Assembly: GCF_014280965.1 (NCBI RefSeq) | Contig: NZ_JACODZ010000011.1 | Coordinates: forward strand, 62,001 to 126,000 | DNA from: Echinicola salinicaeni | GTDB taxonomy: Bacteria > Bacteroidota > Bacteroidia > Cytophagales > Cyclobacteriaceae | Reading direction: 5' to 3' | Length of the DNA stretch: 64,000 nucleotides | Part shown: positions 1-8,855 of the stretch, piece after piece | Layout of the letters: the number at the start of each line of letters is the position of its first letter | Position numbering within the stretch: position 1 is the first letter of the stretch | Translations under genes and position numbers: made by a program | The notes under the pieces: model-generated | Database searches by the model: none | What the model was told of the DNA's origin: nothing | The model's input: the letters and a program-made list of their open reading frames with translations, nothing else

Positions 1-1
1 A

Positions 2-910
2 CTATCCTTCCAGCTAAAAAAAGGAAAACTCACTTGCTTACTTGGCCCCAATGGGGTGGGCAAATCCACCTTGGTCAAAACCATACTGGGCCAAATCCCC
101 AGTCTAAGTGGCGACATTTCATTTTTAAATAAAAACATCAACCATTATCCTGCCAAATCATTGGCTCAAAATATCAGTGTAGTACTCACTGACAAGATTA
201 CCGGAGGGAACTTGACCGTTCAGCAACTGGTAAGTCTTGGAAGAACGCCATTCACCAACTGGTTAGGCAAGCTTACCCCGGAAGACAACAAAATTATCCT
301 AGATGCCTTAAAAGCGACCAAAACCTATTACCTGAAAGATCAATTCATTTCTGAAATTAGCGATGGACAGTTGCAAAAAGTCATGATTGCGAGGGCACTT
401 GCTCAGGACGGCAATCTAATTATTTTGGATGAGCCTACTGCTCATTTGGATTTGGTGAACCGCTACGAAATCATGCACTTACTTAGAGACATTACTCAAG
501 AACAAGGAAAATCCATCCTAATTGTCACCCATGACCTGGACATAGCCATCGAAACAGCCGATGAGCTTTGGATCATGCAATGCGGTTCTCCCCTGCTTTG
601 TGGAACACCTGAGGATTTAATCCTATCTGGTGGCATCAACCAATTATTGCCTAATGAACAACTTATTTATGATCCAGGGCTTGGAAAAATCAGACCTACC
701 CAAATCTCTTCCTACCCCAATATTCAAGGACCAGACCATATCAAACAATGGTTAAAACTGGCGCTTCAAAAAAATCATATCCAACTCCCCGATGATCTGA
801 AGATTGAAATCAAAGTATCCCCTTTAACCTTCAACCTTACCAAAAATCAATCTACACAGGTGGCCGATAATATAGAAAAAACCATACAGTTGATTCAGCA
901 ACTCATTTAA
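2..910 (+). CDS. ABC transporter ATP-binding protein, iron/heme-siderophore type (5' end outside window)
   Basis: This is the ATPase of an importer that probably carries ferric siderophore, heme or cobalamin. The frame is already open at base 2, so the true start lies upstream. Visible in order are Walker A (LLGPNGVGKST, about base 41), a signature loop reading SDGQLQKVMIARALAQ instead of the usual LSGGQ, Walker B (LIILDEPTAHLDL) and the switch histidine in VTHDLD. A tail of roughly 100 residues follows the ATPase core and has no motif I recognise. The permease and binding protein are not in the window and are presumably to the left. The FecE/BtuD-like class is clear; the substrate is inference. 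Confidence 0.85.
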   Translation, partial: LSFQLKKGKLTCLLGPNGVGKSTLVKTILGQIPSLSGDISFLNKNINHYPAKSLAQNISVVLTDKITGGNLTVQQLVSLGRTPFTNWLGKLTPEDNKIILDALKATKTYYLKDQFISEISDGQLQKVMIARALAQDGNLIILDEPTAHLDLVNRYEIMHLLRDITQEQGKSILIVTHDLDIAIETADELWIMQCGSPLLCGTPEDLILSGGINQLLPNEQLIYDPGLGKIRPTQISSYPNIQGPDHIKQWLKLALQKNHIQLPDDLKIEIKVSPLTFNLTKNQSTQVADNIEKTIQLIQQLI

Positions 911-971
911 TTTGATTTTATAAAAACAGGCCTAACAGCCCTAAGAGCCAAGGAGAAAAAACTCAAACCAT

Positions 972-1000
972 AAACCCTATCTTTTTTATAGGGTTTTGTT
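972..1000 (+). terminator. Rho-independent terminator after the ABC ATPase gene
   Basis: A 9-bp perfect stem (AAACCCTAT at 972-980, ATAGGGTTT at 988-996) with a 7-base loop is followed by a T-rich run. It lies 62 bases after the ATPase stop and ends the upstream operon. Confidence 0.75.
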
Positions 1001-1029
1001 TTTCCTAAAACATTTTTCCATTATATTTG
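995..1029 (+). promoter_or_regulatory. Bacteroidetes-type promoter for the MarR gene
   Basis: A TTTG at 995-998 and a TATATTTG at 1022-1029 fit the TTTG / TAnnTTTG pattern, with a 23-base spacer. A transcript starting about 7 bases later would exclude any start codon before 1047, which decides the MarR start. Confidence 0.55.
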
Positions 1030-1046
1030 TCATACTAATAATTGCG

Positions 1047-1478
1047 ATGACAAAAGAACAATTTAGTCAATATTCATTTTTGCTGGACAGAACAGCCAGA
1101 CGGGTAAAACAATATGCTCAGCAAAAATTTAAAAGTGGTGATTTTGACGTAACGGTTGACCAATGGCTCATACTCAAGCGACTTGCAGACCATGAGTCCT
1201 TAAGTCAAACGGAATTGGCTAGTTTGGTCTTCAAGGATCAACCAACTTTAACTAGAATTATTGACATCCTTTGTAAAAAAGGATATACAGAAAGGCGCCC
1301 AAATCCTGCCGACAGAAGGAGTTTCCAAATAGTACTCACCAAGGAAGGACAGGAAAAAGTGGAGGAGCTCAAGCCAAAAATCTCATTGATCAGGGAAAAG
1401 GCTTGGGAAAAATTAAACGAGAATGATTTTGAGGAATTCAAAAGAATTCTCAATACGATATACACCAATTTAGAATAG
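1047..1478 (+). CDS. MarR family transcriptional regulator
   Basis: A dimeric winged-helix DNA-binding regulator of 143 residues, normal for MarR. The frame extends upstream to 996, but that segment contains the likely promoter, so ATG 1047 (MTKEQFSQ) is chosen. The core shows the recognition-helix region (LSQTELASLVF, then DQPTLTRIIDILCKKGY) and the wing (ERRPNPADRRSF), whose Asp-Arg-Arg is typical of the family. MarR proteins usually respond to phenolic ligands or oxidants. It sits just upstream of a ferredoxin reductase/ferredoxin pair, so control of those redox genes is possible but is only inferred from position. Confidence 0.88.
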   Translation: MTKEQFSQYSFLLDRTARRVKQYAQQKFKSGDFDVTVDQWLILKRLADHESLSQTELASLVFKDQPTLTRIIDILCKKGYTERRPNPADRRSFQIVLTKEGQEKVEELKPKISLIREKAWEKLNENDFEEFKRILNTIYTNLE

Positions 1479-1514
1479 TTTTAAATAACTCATGGAATTG
1501 GCTGATTTCCTATT

Positions 1515-1522
1515 TATATTTG
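1515..1522 (+). promoter_or_regulatory. -7 element (TATATTTG) for the ferredoxin reductase gene
   Basis: An exact TAnnTTTG match sits 55 bases before the ATG. No well-spaced TTTG -33 element is seen (the nearest TTG gives a spacer of only 14). Confidence 0.45.
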
Positions 1523-1577
1523 CACGAAAAATCGGACAATTCACCTTGCAGCATGCAAGTAAATATTAATTCATACC

Positions 1578-2582
1578 ATGATAACAACTGACATTTGCAT
1601 CATCGGAGCCGGACCAGTAGGATTATTCACAGTATTTGAAGCAGGCTTGCTAAAAATGCGTTGTCACCTGGTCGACGCATTACCTCAGGTAGGTGGACAG
1701 CTCTCAGAGATATATCCGCAAAAACCTATTTATGACATTCCTGGTTATCCTGAAGTTAAAGCTCAGGAGTTGGTGGACAACCTAATGAAACAAATTGAAC
1801 CTTTTGACCCAACTTTTACCCTTGGGGAAAGAGTGGATCATTTGACCAAGCAGGACGATGGTTCTTTTGTATTGACCACTAGTGACAAAACAAAAATCCA
1901 TGCACAGGTAATCGTTATTGCTGGTGGCCTTGGATGTTTCGAGCCTAGAAAACCAGTTCTGGAAAACCTTGAAAACTTTGAAGGAAAAGGTATCACTTAT
2001 ATGGTGAAAGACCCTGAGCAATTCAGAGATAAAAAAGTGATTCTAGCGGGTGGTGGTGACTCTGCTCTTGATTGGACCATCTTCTTGGCAGATGTTGCTG
2101 AAAAAGTAACTTTGGTGCACAGAAATGAGACTTTTAGAGGAGCACCTGATTCTGCAGCCAAGGTATTTGACCTTGCCAATAATGGAAAAATTGACTTGAT
2201 CCTTAGCTCTAATTTGACTAAAATTTCAGGGAATGGACACCTTCAAAGTGTCACCATGAAAAACAAGGCCAAAGAAGAAATTATAGTAGATACTGATTAT
2301 CTGATCCCATTATTCGGCTTAAGCCCTAAGCTTGGACCAATAGCAGACTGGGGATTAAATATTGATAAAAACGCCATTGAGGTGGATACCACTGACTATT
2401 CTACCAATGTAGATAGAATTTATGCAGTGGGTGATATCAACACCTATGAAAACAAGCTTAAATTGATCCTTTGTGGTTTCCATGAAGCTGCCTTGATGTG
2501 TCACAGTGCCTTCAAATATGTTTATCCAGATCAAAAATTAAGCTTTAAATACACTACCGTTAATGGTGTTAATGCATTTTAA
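1578..2582 (+). CDS. Ferredoxin--NADP(+) reductase, thioredoxin-reductase-like type
   Basis: A flavoprotein of 334 residues that moves electrons between NADPH and ferredoxin. The FAD motif GAGPVG lies near residue 10 and the NADP motif GGGDSALDW near residue 158. The C-terminal FAD-binding segment YAVGDINTYENKLKLILCGF is present. It resembles thioredoxin reductase but lacks the redox CxxC before the NADP domain, which is the hallmark of the YumC/plant-unlike FNR group. A 2Fe-2S ferredoxin gene follows after only 15 bases, giving the likely redox partner. The upstream MarR gene may control both. Confidence in the family is high; the physiological direction of electron flow is not visible. Confidence 0.9.
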   Translation: MITTDICIIGAGPVGLFTVFEAGLLKMRCHLVDALPQVGGQLSEIYPQKPIYDIPGYPEVKAQELVDNLMKQIEPFDPTFTLGERVDHLTKQDDGSFVLTTSDKTKIHAQVIVIAGGLGCFEPRKPVLENLENFEGKGITYMVKDPEQFRDKKVILAGGGDSALDWTIFLADVAEKVTLVHRNETFRGAPDSAAKVFDLANNGKIDLILSSNLTKISGNGHLQSVTMKNKAKEEIIVDTDYLIPLFGLSPKLGPIADWGLNIDKNAIEVDTTDYSTNVDRIYAVGDINTYENKLKLILCGFHEAALMCHSAFKYVYPDQKLSFKYTTVNGVNAF

Positions 2583-2585
2583 TTA

Positions 2586-2593
2586 TACTTTTG
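2586..2593 (+). promoter_or_regulatory. Possible internal -7 element (TACTTTTG) directly before the ferredoxin start
   Basis: An exact TAnnTTTG match ends four bases before the ferredoxin ATG. If used, the transcript would be nearly leaderless. A chance match is possible in AT-rich DNA. Confidence 0.3.
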
Positions 2594-2597
2594 CGTT

Positions 2598-2918
2598 ATG
2601 GTAACATTTGAAGTAGAAGATCACGACGGAAACCGTCAATCAATAGAAGCCCCAGGAGATATGGGCTTAAGCCTAATGGAAGTACTTAAAGCTTCCGAAT
2701 ACCCTGTATTGGCAACCTGTGGAGGTATGGCACTTTGTGCTACTTGCCATGTGGAAGTTTTGGATGGTAAAGATGGATTAGGAGATGCTACTGATGTAGA
2801 ACTTGACCAATTGGAAACCCTCCCTGAATTATTCCCCACAAGTCGCTTAGCTTGTCAAATCAGAATTAGTGAAGAGCTTGAAGGTGCAATTTTCAAACTA
2901 AGAGGAGAAGAAAATTAA
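2598..2918 (+). CDS. 2Fe-2S ferredoxin, adrenodoxin-like
   Basis: A small electron carrier of 106 residues. The four cluster ligands are at Cys41, Cys47, Cys50 and Cys86 (TCGGMALCATCHVEV, then RLACQI), matching the Cx5Cx2C...C spacing of adrenodoxin/Fdx-type ferredoxins and not the plant type. The protein is acidic, as expected. It is the second gene of a pair with the ferredoxin-NADP reductase and ends at a strong hairpin terminator. It probably supplies electrons to oxygenases or to biosynthetic enzymes outside this window. Confidence 0.93.
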   Translation: MVTFEVEDHDGNRQSIEAPGDMGLSLMEVLKASEYPVLATCGGMALCATCHVEVLDGKDGLGDATDVELDQLETLPELFPTSRLACQIRISEELEGAIFKLRGEEN

Positions 2919-2943
2919 AATTTCCTGTGTAATACAATGATAG

Positions 2944-2980
2944 GAAGGTTGGTAATTTGTTTTGCCAACCTTCTATATTT
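2944..2980 (+). terminator. Terminator after ferredoxin
   Basis: Stem GAAGGTTGG (2944-2952) with CCAACCTTC (2965-2973), then TATATTTTT. It overlaps the end of the convergent DUF389 gene. Confidence 0.7.
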
Positions 2981-4880
2981 TTAACCCAACGGTGACTTCA
3001 AGAACCACCTCCTCACCGATCATTTCTTCAATTTCCTTTTTAATCTCTTTAAAATCTTCCTCAGATAGATCCCTATCGGAAACGGCCTTGATAGAAATAA
3101 TAATCGGACTCAAACTCCTGACTTCCACATTCCGCAATGTTATCCCTCCTTTTACGGTATACCCACTTAATTCCTGAAGCAATTTATTTTCACGGACCAA
3201 ATTACTAAAACCAAAAGTTAAAGGAGCGCTTACAAAAAACACCAAGATCAAAGACCATACAAGCCCCTTTTTTGCTAGATGAAAAGGACTAAAACCCAAA
3301 AGCAAAAAAGTAAAAGCCGCTGACAACACCATACCGGCCAAATTGGTTATTAAGAGCAATAATGAACCAGAAAATACAGCCCAGTCTGCCCAGCCCAATC
3401 CAATTCCTGAAACAGCCATAGGAGGAACCAAAGCAACTGCAATGGCTACTCCTGCCAGGGTTTTGGCTATTTCCTTTTTTGAATGAGCATAAGCTCCAGC
3501 AGCACCCGAAGCCGCCGCAACACCAAGGTCCAATAGATTAGGCCTTATTCTGGCAGTAATTTCACCATTTAGGGCGTTTAAAGGAGTTAACCAGGTCAAG
3601 ATAACCGCGAAAAGATATCCTAAAAGCAAACCTAGCCCTAAGGTTTTAAGACTGTTAAAAGCTAATTTCCTGTCCTGCCTCAGCACGCCCATACTCAATG
3701 ATATAATTGGAGACATCAGCGGTGCTAGCACCATGGCTCCAATAATGACTGGAGAAGAATTGGCAAATAAACCAAAAGTCGCAATGATGGTCGACAGCAC
3801 CATGAGCACTAAAAAAGTAGACTTAGGTCTAGAATTCTCCCTTAAGAGACTGAACAAATCTTTGAACTCCTCTGTGGTCGCATGATAAATATAAGGTAAG
3901 GGTCCACTCAATAACTCATCCCTGAGCTCTCCTCTAGGAAGCACCTGGGTTTTAAAAAACTCCCTGTTATTGGCCTCCTCCTCAGTCTCCAAAAATCTTC
4001 CGGGGACGATTTTTAAAGCTTTCGACAGAATCTTTAATTCTACCTCATGAGCACTTTCCTGCTTACCATCAATGCTCATATTGATAGGCTCCTCGCTCTT
4101 CACAAACAATCTTGAAGTCCTAATATGTGCAGTAAAAGGGGGCAATGAAGTCTGTACCTTCCTACTCAACAATCCATTTATCCCAAAGCTTACCAAGCCA
4201 ATAATGCTTTGCGGTGCCAATATCAATGCATGCAGCATACCATCATTAACAAAGCTATCCTCCAGCACCCTTCTTGAAAGCAAGGTACTTTTCCCATGGG
4301 ACACCATAACCATCCCCAGAGCAGCAGTATTAATCTCCTCCTGATTAGGATTTTCATTTTCATTCTCGTCACTTCCCTTAGGGATAGAAAGTGTAAAAGG
4401 ATGCAACTTCACCCTTTTAAAAAGTCCAAAAAAACTCTTTAGCCTTCCAGAAAATTGCTTTAGCCAAGTACTTTCTGCTTGCCCGTACATTAACCCCATG
4501 GAATCCCCTAAAGACACCGAGTCAAATACGATTTGACCATTGACAGTAAGTAAATCAAAAGACTTAAGCTTTTCCGCCTCCAACACATGAGCCAGGGATT
4601 TATCTATACTTTTCCCCACACCCAAGCCCTGACGTCCATAAATCATTTCTGGATGTGGCAAGAAACCAATCCCCCAACCCTGTCCTTCTGCAATTGGCAA
4701 GAACTCCTTCAACTGTTCATCTGACAAATAACACAAAACGAAATCCTCTTCGCTTAAATCCAAACCTTCCAACCGACTAAAAGGAACAGCAATTTTAAGG
4801 GCATCCGTTAACTGAAGGAGTATATTTTCCTCTACCTCTTTAATAGATTCATCCGCATACAATAAGGTAATGCCCTTCAT
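2973..4880 (-). CDS. DUF389 (TIGR00341-type) membrane protein with N-terminal lipid-kinase-like region
   Basis: A 635-residue protein with two parts. Residues about 350-570 hold several hydrophobic segments and the DUF389 core (SPVIIGAMVLAPLMSPIISL, later GVAAASGAAGAYAHSKKE and GVAIAVALVPPMAVSGIGLG). Residues about 150-315 look like the C-terminal beta-sandwich of diacylglycerol/sphingosine-type kinases (APQSIIGLVSFGINGLLSRK, then MSIDGKQ and KALKIVPG). The catalytic GGDGT motif of those kinases is not seen, so kinase activity is doubtful. It follows mutB after 18 bases and is probably co-transcribed. The function of DUF389 is not known to me. The membrane family call is firm; the lipid-kinase likeness is a reading by eye. 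Confidence 0.8.
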   Translation of the reverse strand: MKGITLLYADESIKEVEENILLQLTDALKIAVPFSRLEGLDLSEEDFVLCYLSDEQLKEFLPIAEGQGWGIGFLPHPEMIYGRQGLGVGKSIDKSLAHVLEAEKLKSFDLLTVNGQIVFDSVSLGDSMGLMYGQAESTWLKQFSGRLKSFFGLFKRVKLHPFTLSIPKGSDENENENPNQEEINTAALGMVMVSHGKSTLLSRRVLEDSFVNDGMLHALILAPQSIIGLVSFGINGLLSRKVQTSLPPFTAHIRTSRLFVKSEEPINMSIDGKQESAHEVELKILSKALKIVPGRFLETEEEANNREFFKTQVLPRGELRDELLSGPLPYIYHATTEEFKDLFSLLRENSRPKSTFLVLMVLSTIIATFGLFANSSPVIIGAMVLAPLMSPIISLSMGVLRQDRKLAFNSLKTLGLGLLLGYLFAVILTWLTPLNALNGEITARIRPNLLDLGVAAASGAAGAYAHSKKEIAKTLAGVAIAVALVPPMAVSGIGLGWADWAVFSGSLLLLITNLAGMVLSAAFTFLLLGFSPFHLAKKGLVWSLILVFFVSAPLTFGFSNLVRENKLLQELSGYTVKGGITLRNVEVRSLSPIIISIKAVSDRDLSEEDFKEIKKEIEEMIGEEVVLEVTVGLKI

Positions 4881-4898
4881 ATTCCCTATTTCAAAGTA

Positions 4899-6965
4899 TC
4901 AAGATCCAATCAATCGTTTGAGTATTTTTATAGCAGCAGCGGGCAGCACTGTACCAGGCCCAAAAACATCCATCACTCCTGCATCAGTTAAAAAATCATA
5001 ATCTTTTTTGGGGATCACACCTCCCGCTACAACGGCAATATCCCCCCTACCAAGATCCTTCAAGGCACCAATTAATGCTGGCACCAAAACTTTATGTCCA
5101 CCAGCCAAGGATGATACCCCTACCAGGTGAACATCATTTTCTGCAGCATGCCGCGCTACCTCCTCTGGGGTTTCAAATAAAGGTCCAATATCTACATCAA
5201 AACCAATATCAGCAAAGCCCGTCCCTATTATTTTTGCTCCCCGATCATGGCCATCTTGCCCCATCTTAGCGATTAATATTCTTGGCCTTCGACCTTCTAT
5301 GCTTTCAAATTCATCCGCCAGAGACTGTGCTTCCTTAAACAGATTATCCTGAGCTGCTTCCCTAGAATAAACTCCTGAAAGTGTTTTATTCACTGCTTTA
5401 TGTCTTCCAAATGCCTTTTCCATGGCCATTGATATCTCTCCTAATGTAGCTCTTTTTCGGGCAGCAATGATGGCTAGCTCCAATAAATTCCCCTTTCCAT
5501 TATTTGCTGACTGAGTAATATCACTCAGTGCCTGCCATACCTCTTCTGGATTCCTTTCTGATTTCAAAGTATTCAAGCGGGCCAATTGCTTCTTTATTAC
5601 CTCCGAATTGTCCACCTCCAATATATCAAAATTCTCATCTTGTCCAGTTTTAAATCTATTGACCCCAACTATGGCTTCAGAGCCATTGTCAATCCTTGCC
5701 TGTTTCCTAGTAGCTGCTTCCTCTATTCTCATTTTGGGAATACCTGATTGCAGGGCCTCTGCCATCCCTCCTACTTTTTCAACTTCCTCTATATGCTCCC
5801 AAGCCTTTTCAACCAATTCTTCAGTAAGCTGCTCTAAATACAAACTTCCTCCTAAAGGGTCCACTACCCTTGTTAAGCCTACCTCCTCCTTTAATATCAA
5901 TTGAGTATTCCTAGCAACACTTGCAGAAAATACTGAAGGCAGGGAAATCGCCTCATCAAAGGCATTCGTATGTAATGATTGCGTTTGTCCCAATATGGCA
6001 GACATCGCTTCGATGGTCGTCCTAGCGATATTATTCATGGGATCCTGTTCAGTCAATGACCAACCGGAGGTTTGGCAATGGGCACGTAACATAAGGGATT
6101 TTGGATTCTTGGGCTTAAATTCCTTCATCAACTTAGCCCATAATAGTCGTCCTGCTCTCAACTTAGCTATCTCTCTATAGTGATCCATGCCAATGCCCCA
6201 AAAAAAGGATAACCTAGGAGCAAACTCATCTATCTTTAAACCTTTGGAAAGACCAGTCCTAATATATTCCAAACCATCTGTTAAAGTATAGGCGAGTTCT
6301 AACTCAGCAGTGGCTCCTGCCTCATGCATATGATAACCAGAGATAGAAATGGAATTAAATTGGGGCATGTATTTGGCGGTATATTCAAAGATATCTGCCA
6401 CAATTTTCATGGAAGGCTTAGGAGGATAAATATAAGTGTTCCTCACCATGAATTCTTTCAATATATCATTCTGAATAGTCCCCTTTAGCTTTTCTGGCTT
6501 TACTCCTTGTTCTTCAGCAGCCACAATATAGAAAGCCATGATAGGAATAACCGCTCCATTCATGGTCATCGAAACTGACATCCTATCCAGAGGAATTTGA
6601 TCAAACAAGCGCTTCATATCCAATACTGAATCAACCGCTACTCCTGCCATGCCCACATCTCCCTGTACTCTTGGGTGATCAGAATCATAACCTCGATGGG
6701 TAGCCAAATCAAATGCAACTGACAAACCTTTCTGCCCCGCTGCTAAGTTTTTCCTGTAAAATTCGTTGGAAGCCTCTGCTGTTGAAAACCCAGCATATTG
6801 CCGGATCGTCCAAGGCCTTGTAAAATACATGGTACTATATGGTCCCTTCAAAAAAGGAGGAATCCCTGAGACATATCCAGAATGAGCAGGCATTTCGGAT
6901 GTATCTCCAGGCCTTGAAGTTTGGTTTGAAAATTCTTTTTTTAACCGACGGAAATCAAGTTTCAT
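4899..6965 (-). CDS. scpA: Methylmalonyl-CoA mutase, large (catalytic) subunit
   Basis: Also called MutB. It interconverts succinyl-CoA and (R)-methylmalonyl-CoA using adenosylcobalamin, in propionate metabolism. The 688-residue chain has the acyl-CoA-binding TIM barrel ([37 protein letters not shown]) and a C-terminal cobalamin domain at about residues 555-685. That domain carries the DxHxxG ligand motif (GQDGHDRG) and later [13 protein letters not shown]. Its start overlaps the end of mutA by four bases, so the two are translationally coupled. The partner chaperone meaB lies beyond dnaA at 11.1-12.1 kb. Confidence 0.96.
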   Translation of the reverse strand: MKLDFRRLKKEFSNQTSRPGDTSEMPAHSGYVSGIPPFLKGPYSTMYFTRPWTIRQYAGFSTAEASNEFYRKNLAAGQKGLSVAFDLATHRGYDSDHPRVQGDVGMAGVAVDSVLDMKRLFDQIPLDRMSVSMTMNGAVIPIMAFYIVAAEEQGVKPEKLKGTIQNDILKEFMVRNTYIYPPKPSMKIVADIFEYTAKYMPQFNSISISGYHMHEAGATAELELAYTLTDGLEYIRTGLSKGLKIDEFAPRLSFFWGIGMDHYREIAKLRAGRLLWAKLMKEFKPKNPKSLMLRAHCQTSGWSLTEQDPMNNIARTTIEAMSAILGQTQSLHTNAFDEAISLPSVFSASVARNTQLILKEEVGLTRVVDPLGGSLYLEQLTEELVEKAWEHIEEVEKVGGMAEALQSGIPKMRIEEAATRKQARIDNGSEAIVGVNRFKTGQDENFDILEVDNSEVIKKQLARLNTLKSERNPEEVWQALSDITQSANNGKGNLLELAIIAARKRATLGEISMAMEKAFGRHKAVNKTLSGVYSREAAQDNLFKEAQSLADEFESIEGRRPRILIAKMGQDGHDRGAKIIGTGFADIGFDVDIGPLFETPEEVARHAAENDVHLVGVSSLAGGHKVLVPALIGALKDLGRGDIAVVAGGVIPKKDYDFLTDAGVMDVFGPGTVLPAAAIKILKRLIGS

Positions 6966-8335
6966 TTGGAATTGGGATTAAGTTTATCAAACAAAACGCT
7001 TTTTGGGATGCCTCTTAATTGTAATTCTGACTCTCTCCAGTGCTTCCAATTATCAACTGCATCAGGGAAAACTTGATCCTCATAGGCATTTACACCAACC
7101 ATCAATTGACTTTTATCCTTCAATGCTTCCACTTGCAAATTTCTGGTCACCCTAATTTCTTTTTGTATCAACCCAGAATTGAAGCATGCCAACCAGCCAC
7201 CATTTTCCTCTAGCTCAATTAACTTATCTCTTACCATATCAAATAGTCTGTCCATTAAAAAATTCAAATAAAAAGCTCCTGAAAATGAATCCTTGCTAAA
7301 AGACAGATGAGATTCCAATTTCAACAGATTGGAAATATTGGCAGCTTGTCGCTTGGAAGAAATATCAGGAAAGGCATGTGACAAATCATTCTTACTAACA
7401 AACAATATGTCGCTATCCCCATTTAGTGCCATAAGACTTTCGACGGTACTACGAACCAAATTGCCATATTTATCCTTATGGGATTTGGACCATAAAGAAG
7501 TTTTGGAAAAGATTTTTAATTTATCAGCCGCAAAACTATTATCAAATAATCCTGCCACCTGATCAGCTAATACCCTAATAAGTTTTAGCTTGGCTATATT
7601 CAGAAAATAGTCTCCTCCAACACCTGTCTTAACCGTTAAATTTTCAAAAACGCCCTCCTTACTGGAAAGAATTTTAAGCACTTCTGACAATCCCAATATT
7701 CCATAGGACAATTGTTGAACAGCATTACCCCCACTATCCAAATAGACACCTATGTCTACACAAATTCCCCGAAAATGAGAGTATTCTTTAGTCAATTGAT
7801 GAATTTCTTCTATCTGTACTCTCAGTCCTTGATTTTCAGCTCCATCATCAAGCATTTGGGTAATGGGATCCCATAAAAAGCCACCCTTAATCTTTTCTTT
7901 TGGTCGGTCATTTGCCCAGTCCAAAAAAGACTTCAAAACAGCCATCCCATCCTTTTTTGGAACCAACCAGAGGCTAAGGTATTCGGTGTCTAATCCTTCC
8001 AGTTTTTGTCTTAGATCTCCCTCCCCTGACCATTGTAAAACCAGCCCATCAATTCCCAATGCCAGTGTTTGTTTGAGATCATTTTGAGTTTCATGATCTA
8101 AATCGAAACTGCTTATATTCTCCCAAGCACCGCCAGAAATCCTAGGTATCCCTGCCCAAACATGGTACTGGGCTAAATTCTCTGCCCTGGCAAAAAATGT
8201 AGGAATAGAAATTCCCTCAATCTCATCAAAAGTAAATAAATCATTTGCTGACTTAAGCCCTGTTTCCTTTAAGGCCTGAGCTATCCATTCTTTTTTATTT
8301 GAATAAGGAAATCCATAAAAAGATAGGTCTATCAT
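6962..8335 (-). CDS. mutA: Methylmalonyl-CoA mutase, small subunit
   Basis: The non-catalytic partner of the heterodimeric mutase. It has 457 residues, with a degenerate mutase barrel ([58 protein letters not shown]). Classical small subunits such as that of Propionibacterium are above 600 residues and end in a vestigial cobalamin-like domain. This one stops after the barrel, and no such domain follows. The ATG at 8335 is supported by a coupled downstream gene and a 16-bp palindrome 13 bases upstream. First gene of the mutA-mutB-DUF389 operon. Confidence 0.9.
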   Translation of the reverse strand: MIDLSFYGFPYSNKKEWIAQALKETGLKSANDLFTFDEIEGISIPTFFARAENLAQYHVWAGIPRISGGAWENISSFDLDHETQNDLKQTLALGIDGLVLQWSGEGDLRQKLEGLDTEYLSLWLVPKKDGMAVLKSFLDWANDRPKEKIKGGFLWDPITQMLDDGAENQGLRVQIEEIHQLTKEYSHFRGICVDIGVYLDSGGNAVQQLSYGILGLSEVLKILSSKEGVFENLTVKTGVGGDYFLNIAKLKLIRVLADQVAGLFDNSFAADKLKIFSKTSLWSKSHKDKYGNLVRSTVESLMALNGDSDILFVSKNDLSHAFPDISSKRQAANISNLLKLESHLSFSKDSFSGAFYLNFLMDRLFDMVRDKLIELEENGGWLACFNSGLIQKEIRVTRNLQVEALKDKSQLMVGVNAYEDQVFPDAVDNWKHWRESELQLRGIPKSVLFDKLNPNSK

Positions 8336-8348
8336 ATCCGGGTCTATT

Positions 8349-8364
8349 ATGTATCATGATACAT
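8349..8364. promoter_or_regulatory. 16-bp perfect palindrome, candidate operator for mutAB
   Basis: ATGTATCATGATACAT is its own reverse complement and sits 13 bases upstream of the mutA start. Next to it is an imperfect direct repeat (GGTCTATCAT at 8326-8335, GGTCTATTAT at 8341-8350). The size fits a dimeric repressor site; the regulator is unknown. Confidence 0.4.
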
Positions 8365-8802
8365 CACCCTCTATATGCTATTTCCAAAACAAGAAAATAT
8401 TTACCTATAGAATATTATGAAATATCATTTCATTAAAAATAAGATTTTGTACTTAAAATACCAGCTTTACCGAAGGACTTATCAAGTATTGTTTACTTTA
8501 CATTTATTTGTTCTAATTCAATTATTTTTTTTGTATATTCCAAATTGGAAGCCGCCAACTATCCTACTTTTCGATCAGAAAAGACCAATGCCAACACACA
8601 CCTACTACGGTGGTCTCAACCAAGTTGATTACAGCTAAAATATTTTAGCCTTTCAAAACATATCCCTATCTATTCATGGGGTTATTTTATTATATTCATA
8701 AACCAAAAACTAATAATAATCAACATGACCTTAATACTAAACAGCAGTTAAGTCAAGCAAATTTTGATTTTTAATTTAGATTTATTTTCCGCAAATTTGT
8801 TG

Positions 8803-8813
8803 CCCTTCAAGGG
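8803..8813 (+). promoter_or_regulatory. dnaA: Short hairpin in the dnaA leader
   Basis: CCCTTCAAGGG forms a 4-bp stem with a 3-base loop just after a near-consensus -7 element (CAAATTTG, 8792-8799, one mismatch). The following GGGTGAAGTG resembles the rplM leader (GGGTGAAATG). Confidence 0.4.
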
Positions 8814-8855
8814 TGAAGTGGAGCATCTTTAATTCTTTCTTGTAACCAATTTTAA

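Larger units (their letters stand above)
8336..8855. other. Intergenic region between mutA and dnaA (divergent promoters)
   Basis: A 520-base AT-rich gap. It holds the mutA operator-like palindrome near its left end and the dnaA leader at its right end. A 73-codon open frame at 8417-8638 has no family likeness and is not called. I see no exact DnaA box (TTATCCACA or its complement) and no cobalamin riboswitch, so there is no evidence that the replication origin is here. Confidence 0.5.

Noticed and set aside
996-1046. Longer MarR N-terminus
   Set aside because: The extra 17 residues are hydrophobic and overlap a -33/-7 promoter pair; MarR proteins start cytoplasmically near 1047.
8336-8400. 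Cobalamin riboswitch before the mutase genes
   Set aside because: Too short a leader and no B12-box-like sequence; only a palindrome is present.
8417-8638. 73-codon open frame between mutA and dnaA
   Set aside because: Composition and content do not look protein-like throughout, there is no family likeness, and it lies over the divergent control region.
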